Assembly: GCF_003434305.1 (NCBI RefSeq)
Contig: NZ_QKKX01000009.1
Coordinates: 124,001 to 188,000 of the forward strand
Length of the DNA stretch: 64,000 bases
Direction of reading: 5' to 3'
Source: Micromonospora sp. MW-13
GTDB taxonomy: Bacteria; Actinomycetota; Actinomycetes; Mycobacteriales; Micromonosporaceae
Positions 48,316 through 56,363 of the stretch are shown in pieces. The notes below the pieces were generated by a model, which saw only the letters and a program-made list of their open reading frames with translations, was not told where the DNA came from and did not search any database. Numbering within the stretch: the first letter of the stretch is position 1; the number at the start of each line of letters is the position of its first letter. Position numbers and translations under genes: made by a program.

Positions 48316-49010
48316 CTAGACGCGCGGCCGGAAGGCGCGGCGGTACGCCGACGGGGAGACGCCGACGCGTTCGTGCAGGCGCTGGCGGAGGGCGGCGGCG
48401 GTGCCGAAGCCGGACCGGCGGGCCACCGCCTCGACGCTCAGGTCGGTCGTCTCCAGCAACAGCCGGGCGTGGTCGGTGCGCTGCTGGAGGAGCCACCGGG
48501 CCGGGCTGAGCCCGGTCTCCGAGCGGAAGTGCCGGGTGAAGGTGCGCACGCTCATCCGGGCGTGCGCGGCCAGCTCGCGCAGGGCCACCGGCTCGTCCAG
48601 CCGCTGCCGGGCCCACTCCCGGGTGGCGGCGGTTCCCGTGTCCGGGTTCCGGGGCACCGGCCGCTCGATGTACTGGGCCTGCCCGCCGTCGCGCCACGGC
48701 GGCACCACGCACCGCCGGGCCGCCCGGTTGGCCACCTCGCTGCCGTGGTCGGTGCGTACGACGTGCAGGCACAGGTCGATCCCGGCGGCGACCCCGGCCG
48801 AGGTCAGCACGTCGCCGCAGTCGATGAACAGCACCTCCGGGTCCAGCTCGACCCCCGGGTGCAGCCGGCGGAACTGGTCCGCGTACGCCCAGTGGGTGGT
48901 GGCCCGCAGCCCGTCCAGCAGCCCGGCGGCGGCGAGCAGGAACGCGCCCGTGCAGATCGACATGATCCGGGCACCCCGGGCGTGGGCGGCGCGTAGCGCC
49001 GCCGCCACGG
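48316..49010 (-). pseudogene. 5'-truncated GlxA-family (DJ-1/PfpI + AraC) regulator
   Basis: The C-terminal AraC HTH domain is complete (VALRELAAHARMSVRTFTRH; LSVEAVARRSGFGTAAALRQ). The second half of the DJ-1/PfpI-like domain is present (SICTGAFLLAAAGLLDGLRA, DVLTSAGVAAGIDLCLHVVR), but the first 90 or so residues expected for this roughly 320-residue family are missing. Family similarity stops near 49010, and the sequence beyond reads as an unrelated gene end on the other strand. A start at the ATG 48963 would give 215 residues. Probably non-functional. Confidence 0.65.
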
Positions 49011-49130
49011 GCGCTGTCGATCGCCGCCGCCGGGCTCTCCCTGCTGCTGCGGCGGCGGGGAGCCGCCGGGCCGCCGCCCGTGGCCGGGGCGCCGGCGACC
49101 CGGCCACCGGCCTGGAGCTACCGGGGTTGA
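49011..49130 (+). pseudogene. C-terminal remnant of a membrane protein
   Basis: 39 codons in the plus frame ending at TGA 49128: ALSIAAAGLSLLLRRRG, then a Pro/Ala tail. It looks like the last transmembrane helix and basic tail of a transporter. It abuts the truncated glxA-type gene exactly where that gene loses similarity, so a single deletion probably removed the 5' ends of two divergent genes. Confidence 0.4.
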
Positions 49131-49133
49131 CCG

Positions 49134-49418
49134 CTAGTCGAGGACCGTGACGTCCTTCCAGAACGCCACCCGGTCGCGCACCATCTCGGCATCCGGCTTC
49201 GGCTCCGGGTAGTACCAGACCGCGTCGGCGCTGGTCCGCCCGTCGTGCTCCAGTGTGTAGTAGGAGGCGGTGCCCTTCCAGGGGCAGAAGGTGTGCGTCG
49301 ACGACTCCCGGACCAGGTCGTCGCGCAGGGCGGTGCGCGGGAAGTAGTGGTTGCCCTCGACCACCACCGTGTCGTCGCTCTCGGCGATCACCAGGTCGTT
49401 CCAGACGGCTCGCGGCAT
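49134..49418 (-). CDS. DUF427 protein
   Basis: 94 residues: MPRAVWNDLVIAESDDTVVV, then EGNHYFPRTAL, HTFCPWKGTASYYTLEHDGR and AVWYYPEPKP, the complete DUF427 pattern. Small soluble beta protein of unknown function, common in actinobacteria. ATG start with GGAGG-like TGGAGG directly upstream; longer upstream frame rejected. Confidence 0.85.
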   Translation of the reverse strand: MPRAVWNDLVIAESDDTVVVEGNHYFPRTALRDDLVRESSTHTFCPWKGTASYYTLEHDGRTSADAVWYYPEPKPDAEMVRDRVAFWKDVTVLD

Positions 49419-49489
49419 GCCTCCACCGTATGCCGCGTGACGTGGGAAAGGCCACCGTGGACGTCCCACCGGATCGAGCCCGTCGCGCG

Positions 49490-49495
49490 TACAGT
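49490..49495 (+). promoter_or_regulatory. -10 box of a probable leaderless tmsA promoter
   Basis: TACAGT ends 6 bases before the ATG of the FAD-binding gene, with no ribosome site between. This also supports ATG 49502 as the start over upstream in-frame codons. Confidence 0.45.
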
Positions 49496-49501
49496 GATCT
49501 C

Positions 49502-50899
49502 ATGTGCGCTGTCCGTGTGGATCATGGAGTTGACCACGGCGGAGCGGTGGATCTGCTGCGGCGGTCGTACGCCGCGGTGCCCGCCGGTGAGACCGTTCGA
49601 CTGGCCAAACGCACCTCGAACCTGTTCCGCCCGAGGTCGGCGCCGAGCGCCCCCGGGCTGGACGTCAGCGGCCTCGGCGGGGTGATCGGGGTCGACCCCG
49701 AGGCGCGTACCGCCGACGTGCAGGGCATGTGCACCTACGAGCGGCTGGTCGACGCCACCCTGGCGCACGGGCTGATGCCGCTGGTGGTGCCGCAGTTGCG
49801 GACCATCACCCTGGGCGGCGCGGTGACCGGCCTCGGCATCGAGTCCACCTCGTTCCGGCACGGCCTGCCGCACGAGTCCGTCCTGGAGATGGACGTGCTC
49901 ACCGGCGCGGGCGAGATCGTCGCCGCCCGTCCCGACGGGGAACACGCCGACCTCTTCGCCGCCTTCCCCAACTCGCTGGGCAGCCTCGGCTACGCCACCC
50001 GGCTGCGCATCGAACTCGCGCCCGTGCGCCGGTACGTGGCCCTGCGCAACGTTCGCTTCACCGACCTGACCGCGCTGACCGAGGCCGTCGGCGAGATCAC
50101 CGCCACCCGGTCCTGGGCCGGGGAGCCGGTGGACGCGATGGACGGGGTGATGTTCAGCCCCGGCGAGGCGTACCTGGTGCTGGCGGCCTTCACCGACGAC
50201 GCGCCGCGGGTCAGCGACTACACCGGCCAGGACATCTACTACCGCTCGCTGCGCCGGCTCACCCGCGACTGGCTGAGCACCTACGACTACCTCTGGCGCT
50301 GGGACACCGACTGGTTCTGGTGCTCGGCGGCGTTCGGGGTGCAGCACCCGGTCGTCCGGCGGGTCTGGCCGGCCCGCTGGCGGCGCAGCGACGTCTACCA
50401 CCGCCTCGTCCGGCTGGAGCACCGGCACCAGGTCGCCGCGCGCATCGACCGGCTGCGCGGCCAGCCCGCCCGGGAGCGGGTGGTGCAGGACGTGGAGATC
50501 CCGCTGGAGGGCACCGCCGACTTCCTGCGCTGGTTCGCCCGCGAGGTGCGGATGTCCCCGGTCTGGCTCTGCCCGCTGCGGCTGCGCGATCCGGCCGGCC
50601 CCGGATCGGCCCGGGCCTGGCCGCTATATCCGCTGCATCCCGGCCAGAACTACGTCAACATCGGCTTCTGGGGAACCGTGCCGATCTCCGGGGGCGCCGC
50701 CGACGGCGACGTCAACCGGCTGATCGAGCGCGCGGTGTCCGACGCGGGCGGCCACAAGTCGCTCTACTCGGACGCGTACTACGACCGCGAGGCGTTCGAC
50801 CGGCTCTACGGCGGCGACACCTGGCGCGCGGTGAAGGACCGTTACGACCCGGACCACCGGCTCACCGGACTTTACGAGAAGGCGGTAGCACGAAGATGA
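49502..50899 (+). CDS. tmsA: FAD-binding oxidoreductase of 10-methyl fatty acid synthesis (TmsA/BfaA-like)
   Basis: 465 residues, FAD-binding type 4 fold: TVRLAKRTSNLFRPR, GLDVSGLGGVIGVDPEARTA, and LRTITLGGAVTGLGIESTSF with GLPHESVLEMDVLTGAGEIV. In mycobacteria and other actinobacteria this oxidoreductase works with an adjacent SAM methyltransferase: the methyltransferase adds a methylene group at C10 of oleoyl chains and the flavoprotein reduces it to the 10-methyl (tuberculostearic) form. The methyltransferase gene overlaps its stop by four bases. 10-Methyl fatty acids are typical of Micromonospora. Symbol assigned by context. Confidence 0.83.
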   Translation: MCAVRVDHGVDHGGAVDLLRRSYAAVPAGETVRLAKRTSNLFRPRSAPSAPGLDVSGLGGVIGVDPEARTADVQGMCTYERLVDATLAHGLMPLVVPQLRTITLGGAVTGLGIESTSFRHGLPHESVLEMDVLTGAGEIVAARPDGEHADLFAAFPNSLGSLGYATRLRIELAPVRRYVALRNVRFTDLTALTEAVGEITATRSWAGEPVDAMDGVMFSPGEAYLVLAAFTDDAPRVSDYTGQDIYYRSLRRLTRDWLSTYDYLWRWDTDWFWCSAAFGVQHPVVRRVWPARWRRSDVYHRLVRLEHRHQVAARIDRLRGQPARERVVQDVEIPLEGTADFLRWFAREVRMSPVWLCPLRLRDPAGPGSARAWPLYPLHPGQNYVNIGFWGTVPISGGAADGDVNRLIERAVSDAGGHKSLYSDAYYDREAFDRLYGGDTWRAVKDRYDPDHRLTGLYEKAVARR

Positions 50900-52239
50900 G
50901 CCTGACCGATCGAGAACAGGGGGCGGCGAGCGTCCCGTCCACCCCGCCGACGGGCGGCCTGCGCCCGGCCCCGACCGTGGCCGACGTGATCCGCGCCGTC
51001 ACGGCCGGCCCCCTTCCGGTGCGGATCACCGGGTACGACGGCAGCGCCGTCGGCCCGGCCGACGCCGGGATCACCCTCTCCATCCGCTCGCAGCGGGGGC
51101 TGTCGTACCTGCTGACCGCCCCGGGCGACCTGGGCATGGCGCGGGCCTACGTCAGCGGCGACCTGGCGCTGAGCGGGGTTCACCTGGGCGACCCGTACGA
51201 GGCGCTGCGGGTGCTCAAGGACGAGCTGCGGATCCGCCCGCCAGCGCTGGCCGACGGGCTGGCCCTGGTGCGCGGGCTGGGCTGGGAGCGGCTGATGCCG
51301 CCGCCGCCCCCGCCCCAGGAGGCCGCGCCGCGCTGGAAGCGGGTGGTGAACGGGCTGCGCCACTCCCGGTCCCGGGACAGCACCGCCATCTCGCACCACT
51401 ACGACGTCTCGAACGCCTTCTACGAGAAGGTGCTCGGCCCCTCGATGACGTACACCTGCGCGGTGTTCCGCGACCCCGACGACACGCTGGAGCAGGCCCA
51501 GGCCGCCAAGTACGACCTGGTCGCCGGGAAGCTCGCGCTCAAGCCGGGGATGCGGCTGCTCGACGTGGGCTGCGGCTGGGGCGGCATGGTCCGGCACGCG
51601 GCCCGCGAGTACGGGGTCAAGGCGCTGGGGGTGACCCTGTCGAGGGCGCAGGCGCAGTGGGCGCAGGCGGCGATCGAGCGGGAGGGGCTGACCGACCTCG
51701 CCGAGGTGCGGCACCTGGACTACCGGGACGCGCCGCGCGAGCAGTTCGACGCGGTCTCCTCGATCGGCCTGACCGAGCACATCGGAGTGCGCAACTACCC
51801 GGTCTACTTCGGCGCCCTGCGGGACCGGCTGCGGCCCGGGGGCCGGCTGCTCAACCACTGCATCACCCGCGCCGACAACCGGGCCCCGCACCGCTCCGGC
51901 GCGTTCATCGACCGGTACGTCTTTCCCGACGGCGAGCTGGCCGGCCCGGGCCGGCTGATCGGCGAGATCCACGACGCCGGGCTGGAGGTGCACCACGAGG
52001 AGAACCTGCGCCAGCACTACGCGCTGACCCTGGCGGGGTGGTGCCGCAACCTGGTGGCGAACTGGGACGAGTGCGTGGCCGAGGTCGGTGAGGGCACCGC
52101 CCGGGTGTGGGGCCTGTACATGGCCGGGTCGCGGCTGGCGTTCGAGCGCAACGAGATCCAGCTTCACCAGGTCCTCGCCACCCGCAACGGCCCGGCCGGG
52201 GTGAACGGCTACCCGCTGCGCCCGGACTGGACCGCCTGA
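50896..52239 (+). CDS. tmsB: SAM-dependent fatty acid methyltransferase (TmsB/BfaB-like, cyclopropane synthase family)
   Basis: 447 residues. The N-terminal helical region (to about 150) is followed by the CFA-synthase methyltransferase core: HHYDVSNAFYEKVLGPSMTY, SAM motif LLDVGCGWGGMVRHA, AREYGVKALGVTLSRAQ, SSIGLTEHIGVRNYPVYF, and the C-terminal HYALTLAGWCRNL. It acts on phospholipid oleoyl chains. ATG overlaps the tmsA stop (ATGA), so the two are produced together. A hairpin terminator follows. Confidence 0.85.
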   Translation: MSLTDREQGAASVPSTPPTGGLRPAPTVADVIRAVTAGPLPVRITGYDGSAVGPADAGITLSIRSQRGLSYLLTAPGDLGMARAYVSGDLALSGVHLGDPYEALRVLKDELRIRPPALADGLALVRGLGWERLMPPPPPPQEAAPRWKRVVNGLRHSRSRDSTAISHHYDVSNAFYEKVLGPSMTYTCAVFRDPDDTLEQAQAAKYDLVAGKLALKPGMRLLDVGCGWGGMVRHAAREYGVKALGVTLSRAQAQWAQAAIEREGLTDLAEVRHLDYRDAPREQFDAVSSIGLTEHIGVRNYPVYFGALRDRLRPGGRLLNHCITRADNRAPHRSGAFIDRYVFPDGELAGPGRLIGEIHDAGLEVHHEENLRQHYALTLAGWCRNLVANWDECVAEVGEGTARVWGLYMAGSRLAFERNEIQLHQVLATRNGPAGVNGYPLRPDWTA

Positions 52240-52252
52240 CCCACCGCACGAT

Positions 52253-52286
52253 CGAAAGGGGCGACCGTCCTCGGCCGCCCCTTTCG
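52253..52286 (+). terminator. Terminator after tmsB
   Basis: 11-bp stem CGAAAGGGGCG/CGCCCCTTTCG with a further 3-bp inner stem after one mismatch, 13 bp after the tmsB stop. Confidence 0.75.
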
Positions 52287-52295
52287 TCGAACCCA

Positions 52296-52322
52296 TTGAC
52301 AAACAGATTTTGTACGTACAAA
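52296..52322 (+). promoter_or_regulatory. Promoter with overlapping palindromic operator
   Basis: TTGACA at 52296 is a consensus -35. The perfect 14-bp palindrome TTTGTACGTACAAA (52309-52322) covers the place of the -10. A half-repeat CAGATTTTG/CTGATTTTG flanks it. The segment is strikingly AT-rich for this genome. The start codon follows 12 bases later, so the regulator probably represses itself here. Confidence 0.6.
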
Positions 52323-52333
52323 CTGATTTTGCT

Positions 52334-52894
52334 ATGAGAGACGTCCTGTACCTCGAAGAGATGTCGCAGGCCGAGACCCTGCTCAAGCCGCAGCGGGTCG
52401 AGGTGCTGCGGCAGCTCGCCGACCCGGGCACCTGCACCGAGGTCGCCAACCGGCTGGGGCAGACCCCGCAGCGGGTCTACTACCACGTCAAGCAGCTCGT
52501 CGCGGCCGGCCTGGCCGAGCAGGTGGCCGAGCGCAGGGTGCGCGGCATCAGCGAGGGCATCTACCAGGCCGTCGCCCGGTCCTACTGGCTCTCGCCCCGG
52601 CTCGTCGGCCGGATCGGCGGGCTGCGTCGGGCCCGCGACGAGCTGAGCCTCGGCCACCTGCTCGACCTCATGGAGGAGGTCCAGGCGGACGTGGCCGCCC
52701 TGGACCGGGCCGCCCCCGAGCTGCCCTCGATCGGGGTCGCCGGGGAGATCCGGGTGCCGGCCGAGCGCCGGCAGGAATTCCTCGCCGACCTGCGCACCAC
52801 CCTGCAAGACCTGTTCACCCGCTACGGGGGCGCCGAGGGGGACGCCTTCAAGCTCGCCGTGGCCTGCTATCCCAAGGGAGAAGACCGTGACTGA
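52334..52894 (+). CDS. ArsR/winged-helix transcriptional regulator
   Basis: 186 residues from ATG 52334. The N-terminal winged HTH (AETLLKPQRVEVLRQLADPG; TCTEVANRLGQTPQRVYYHV; KQLVAAGLAEQV) is of the ArsR/HTH_20 type. The C-terminal half is helical (LLDLMEEVQADVAALDRAAP) and probably binds a ligand or dimerises. An in-frame TTG eight codons upstream lies inside the palindrome and is less likely. The SRPBCC gene overlaps its 3' end by 8 bases; this regulator-SRPBCC pairing is common. Confidence 0.8.
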   Translation: MRDVLYLEEMSQAETLLKPQRVEVLRQLADPGTCTEVANRLGQTPQRVYYHVKQLVAAGLAEQVAERRVRGISEGIYQAVARSYWLSPRLVGRIGGLRRARDELSLGHLLDLMEEVQADVAALDRAAPELPSIGVAGEIRVPAERRQEFLADLRTTLQDLFTRYGGAEGDAFKLAVACYPKGEDRD

Positions 52895-53735
52895 ACCGAT
52901 GATCCTGCGCGCCCGGCTCGCCGCGCCCGTGGCGGCCGTCCACCGCGCCCTCACCGACCCGGCCGAGCTGCGCGTCTGGCTGGCCGAGCACGCCGAGGTG
53001 GAACTGCCTGACCGGTACGCGTTCTGGGGGCGGTACACGCCGGAGGGCGATGCCCCGCACCAGCGGCTACTGCACGTCGACGAGCGTGTACTGCGCTTCG
53101 CCTGGCTGCTCGACGGGGTGGAGACCACCACCGAGATCGCGCTGGAGCCGGAGGGGGAGTCGACGATCCTCACCCTGCGGCAGAGCCACTTCGACTTCGC
53201 CGAGGCGATGAGTGGCAGCTCGATCCGGGGCGTGCTCCAGACGTACTGGTCGCTGGCGATCGCGAACCTGGCGGCCCGGCTGGAGGGCCGCGCGCTGCTG
53301 CCGCGCACCGACTTCACCTCCGCCGACCTGCGCGGCGAACTGCTCATCGCCGCCCCGCTGTCGAAGGTGTACGAGTCGCTGACCGACTCGGCGCAGGCCA
53401 GCGCCTGGTTCGGGTACCCGATCGGCATCGAGCCCTGGGTCGGCGGCCGGTACGCCATGGGCGGCTTCGAGACCGGGTACGCGGCGAAGGTGGTCGACCT
53501 GGACCCGGGCCGGCGGATGTCGGTCGACTGGGGCCCGACCGGCGTCACCACCTGGGAGCTGGCCGAGTCCCAGGGGAAGACCAAGCTCACCTTCGTGCAG
53601 AGCGGCTTCGACGAGCAGAACCCGCCGTACGCGGCGTGGAGCGGGACGGTCTCCGGCTTCGGCGAGCTGGTCCGGTACCACGAGATGTCCGACTGGCAGC
53701 CGATCTGGCTCCCGGAGCCCACCCCGGTCGCCTGA
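52887..53735 (+). CDS. Double SRPBCC (AHSA1-like) protein
   Basis: 282 residues containing two START/SRPBCC-type halves: residues 1-135 (APVAAVHRALTDPAELRVWL, then LHVDERVLRFAWLLDG) and 145-282 (APLSKVYESLTDSAQASAWF, then VVDLDPGRRMSVDWGP). Each makes a hydrophobic pocket for a lipid or other ligand. GTG start after GGGAGA, overlapping the upstream regulator gene, so it is likely the regulated product. Ligand unknown. Confidence 0.82.
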   Translation: MTEPMILRARLAAPVAAVHRALTDPAELRVWLAEHAEVELPDRYAFWGRYTPEGDAPHQRLLHVDERVLRFAWLLDGVETTTEIALEPEGESTILTLRQSHFDFAEAMSGSSIRGVLQTYWSLAIANLAARLEGRALLPRTDFTSADLRGELLIAAPLSKVYESLTDSAQASAWFGYPIGIEPWVGGRYAMGGFETGYAAKVVDLDPGRRMSVDWGPTGVTTWELAESQGKTKLTFVQSGFDEQNPPYAAWSGTVSGFGELVRYHEMSDWQPIWLPEPTPVA

Positions 53736-53832
53736 CCGGCCGGGCCCCCCGTCACCGCGCCCCGGCGGGCGGGGGGCCCGCCCCGACACCGGCGGCACTA
53801 CGCTGGGACGGCCGCGACGAACGGGGAGAATC

Positions 53833-55236
53833 GTGCGCAACCATCCGGCCGTCGTGCTGGTAGCCGTGCTGCTGTCCACCGTGTCGTTGCCCATCTCGCT
53901 GACCGGTGCCTCGGTCGCGCTGCCGGAGATCGGCCGCGACCTCGACGCCGGGCTGGCCGGGGTGCAGTGGGTGGTCAACGGCTACAACGCCACCTTCGCC
54001 AGCTTCATGCTCGCCACCGGCGCGCTCGCCGACCTCTTCGGCCGCCGCCGGGTCTACGCCACCGGCCTGGTGATCTTCGCCGTCACCGGGCTGGCCGGCG
54101 CGGCGGCCGGGAACATCGTGCTGCTCGACGCCGTCCGGGCGCTCGCCGGCATCGGGGCCGCCGCCGCCGCGACCAGCGCCTCCGCCCTGCTCGCGGACAC
54201 GTTCCAGGGCCCGGCGCGGGCCCGCGCGTTCAGCCTGTTCGGCACGGCCCTCGGCGTCGGCCTCGCGTTCGGCCCGTCGATCGCCGGGCTGCTGATCGAG
54301 GCGTTCGGCTGGCGGGCGGTGTTCGCCTTCCCGGCGCTGGCCACCTGCGCGGTGCTCGCCCTGGTCCCGCTGCTGCCGGAGTCCCGGCCGCCGCGCGCCG
54401 GCCGGGTCGACTGGCCGGGCACCGTGTCGTTCACCGCCGCGCTGCTGCTGCTCATCTTCGGCTTCGTGCAGGGGCCGGAGTTCGGCTGGTCCGCCCCGGT
54501 GATCGTGGCCGCCTTCGTGGCGGCGGTGGCCCTGCTGGCCCTCTTCACCCGGGTGGAGCGCCGCCGCGCCGAGCCCATGTTCGACCTGGCCCTGCTGGCC
54601 AGCCCCCGGTTCGTCGGCATCTGCCTGGCGGCGGCCACCATCGTGTCGGTCATGGTGCCGCTGCTGGTCTACCTACCGTCGTACCTGACCACTGTGGTCG
54701 GGCTGAGCCCGGGCGCGGCCGGCGGGACGCTGATCCTGCTCACCGCGCCGACCCTGGTGCTGCCGCTGCTCGGCGGCGCGTTGACCCGGGTGGTGCCGGC
54801 CCCGGCGGTGATCGTGGCATCGGTGGCCGTGGTGGCGTTCGGCGCCGCCTGGGCCACGGTGCTCGCCCCGGACAGCAGCGCCGCGACGCTGGCCGGGCCG
54901 CTGCTGACGATGGGGGTGGGCGGCGGGCTCTCCATCGGGTTGCTCGACGCCATCGCGATCGGCAGCGTCGCGCCCGACCGGGCGGCGACCGGCGCCGGGA
55001 TGATCAACACCGCCCGGCTGGCCAGCGAGACGGTCGCCATCGCGGTGGTCGGCGCGGTGCTGGCCAGCACCACCGCCGGTCGGCTCGCCGACCCGGGCTT
55101 CACCGGCGGCCTGCGTACCGTGCTCTGGGTGATGGCCGGGGCGGCGCTGGCCGCCACCGCCACGGTCGCCGTGCTGGTGCGGCGCGGCGCGGCCCGCGCC
55201 GAACCGGCGGAGAGGGCCTATCGTGGCGTGTCGTGA
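53833..55236 (+). CDS. MFS transporter, DHA2 type
   Basis: 467 residues, 13-14 hydrophobic helices, the EmrB/QacA layout. Conserved: SLTGASVALPEIGRDLDAGL, QWVVNGYNATFASFMLATGA and LADLFGRRRVYATGLVIF (motif A), then GPSIAGLLIEAFGWRAVFAF (motif C region). Proton-driven drug or metabolite export is likely. GTG start with GGGGAGAA. Its stop overlaps the start of the next gene (GTGA). Confidence 0.87.
   Translation: MRNHPAVVLVAVLLSTVSLPISLTGASVALPEIGRDLDAGLAGVQWVVNGYNATFASFMLATGALADLFGRRRVYATGLVIFAVTGLAGAAAGNIVLLDAVRALAGIGAAAAATSASALLADTFQGPARARAFSLFGTALGVGLAFGPSIAGLLIEAFGWRAVFAFPALATCAVLALVPLLPESRPPRAGRVDWPGTVSFTAALLLLIFGFVQGPEFGWSAPVIVAAFVAAVALLALFTRVERRRAEPMFDLALLASPRFVGICLAAATIVSVMVPLLVYLPSYLTTVVGLSPGAAGGTLILLTAPTLVLPLLGGALTRVVPAPAVIVASVAVVAFGAAWATVLAPDSSAATLAGPLLTMGVGGGLSIGLLDAIAIGSVAPDRAATGAGMINTARLASETVAIAVVGAVLASTTAGRLADPGFTGGLRTVLWVMAGAALAATATVAVLVRRGAARAEPAERAYRGVS
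55219..55224 (+). promoter_or_regulatory. -10 box before the Fe-S nuclease gene
   Basis: TATCGT inside the end of the MFS gene, 8 bases before the GTG at 55233. It could give a separate leaderless transcript for the nuclease operon. Confidence 0.35.
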
Positions 55237-56363
55237 CGAGCACCGCGCAGCGACTGGCCGAGATCCGGGGCGACGTCCCACCGCGCCGGCACAACGCCCG
55301 AACGATCGCCGCCCTGACCGGCAACCCCGGCTGCGCCCGCCGGGCCGTGCTGGACAGCGCGGGGGTGGACAAGCCGAAGCTGGCCGAGCGGGTCGGCTTC
55401 CCGGCCCGGTTCGGCCAGTCCCGGTTCGCGATCACCCGGGGCAACGCGTTCGAGGCACAGGTCAAGGCCGACGGCGGGGCCGAGCTGCTGCGGCTGGTCG
55501 CCGAGCGGCTCGGCGTCGACCCGGGCGGCCCGGCGACCTGGACCGACCTCGGCGCCGACGACCGGCCCGGCCAACCCGGCCAACCCGGCCAACCTGACCG
55601 GTCCGCGCGGTCCCGGGCCGCGCTGGCCGCCGCCGCGCCGACCGGCGTGGGCGACGACCCGGCCGCCCTGTTCGACCACCCGCTGCTCGGCCTGGACGTC
55701 GCCGGCCAGCGGGTGCACCTGGAGCCGGACCTGGTCGCCGCCCGGCTCGCCGGCCGGTTCCACGTGGTCGAGGTCAAGTCGTTCCCGGTGATCGACGGTC
55801 AGGCCGACCCGGGCAAGGTGGCCGCCGCCGCGATCCAGTCCGCCGTCTACGTGCTGGCCCTGCGCGAGCTGCTCGCCGCCGAGGGGCACGACCCGGAGCG
55901 GGTCTCCTCGGACGTGCTGCTGGTCTGCCCGCGCGACTTCGCCAACCAGCCGGTGGCCAGTCTCGTCGACGTGCGCAAGCAGTTGCTGGTGCTGCGCCGG
56001 CAGCTCGACCGGATGGCCCGGATCGACGACCTGCTGGCCGAGGTGCCGGCCGGCTTCACCGCCGAGCCCGCGGCCGACCCGGCCGACCTGCGCCGGTCCC
56101 TGCTGTCGGTGCCGGCCCGCTACGCGCCGGAGTGCCTGGCCGCGTGCGAGCTGGCGTACTTCTGCCGGCACGCCACCCGCGCCGAGACGGCGACGCTGGG
56201 CCGGCCGGTCCGCGAGGCGCTCGGCGGGGTGGCGACCGTGGCGGAGGCGCTCGCGCTGGCCGCCGGGGAGCACGCCGGCGAGCCGGAACAGGCGGAGGCC
56301 GCCGCGCTGCTGCGGGCCGCGGCCCGGCTGCGCGCCGACGCCCTGGCCGGGCAGACCGCATGA
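55233..56363 (+). CDS. Cas4/AddB-like PD-(D/E)xK nuclease with predicted Fe-S cluster
   Basis: 376 residues. RecB-family nuclease motifs in order: G70-N71-E74 helix (ITRGNAFEAQV), D166 in HLEPDLVAA, E180-V-K182 in VVEVKSF, and Q202-xxx-Y206. One Cys near the N-terminus (C34, GNPGCARRA) and three near the C-terminus (C301, C305, C311: CLAACELAYFC) are spaced as in the 4Fe-4S cluster of Cas4 and AddB. A GQPGQPGQP insert near 113-121 is a flexible loop. GTG start overlapping the MFS stop. The next gene overlaps by four bases. No CRISPR or recBCD genes are nearby. The role in DNA processing is inferred from motifs. Confidence 0.78.
   Translation: MTSTAQRLAEIRGDVPPRRHNARTIAALTGNPGCARRAVLDSAGVDKPKLAERVGFPARFGQSRFAITRGNAFEAQVKADGGAELLRLVAERLGVDPGGPATWTDLGADDRPGQPGQPGQPDRSARSRAALAAAAPTGVGDDPAALFDHPLLGLDVAGQRVHLEPDLVAARLAGRFHVVEVKSFPVIDGQADPGKVAAAAIQSAVYVLALRELLAAEGHDPERVSSDVLLVCPRDFANQPVASLVDVRKQLLVLRRQLDRMARIDDLLAEVPAGFTAEPAADPADLRRSLLSVPARYAPECLAACELAYFCRHATRAETATLGRPVREALGGVATVAEALALAAGEHAGEPEQAEAAALLRAAARLRADALAGQTA

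Noticed and set aside
55233-56363. Calling the Fe-S nuclease cas4
   Set aside because: Motifs fit the Cas4/AddB superfamily, but there is no CRISPR array or other cas gene, so the symbol is not justified.
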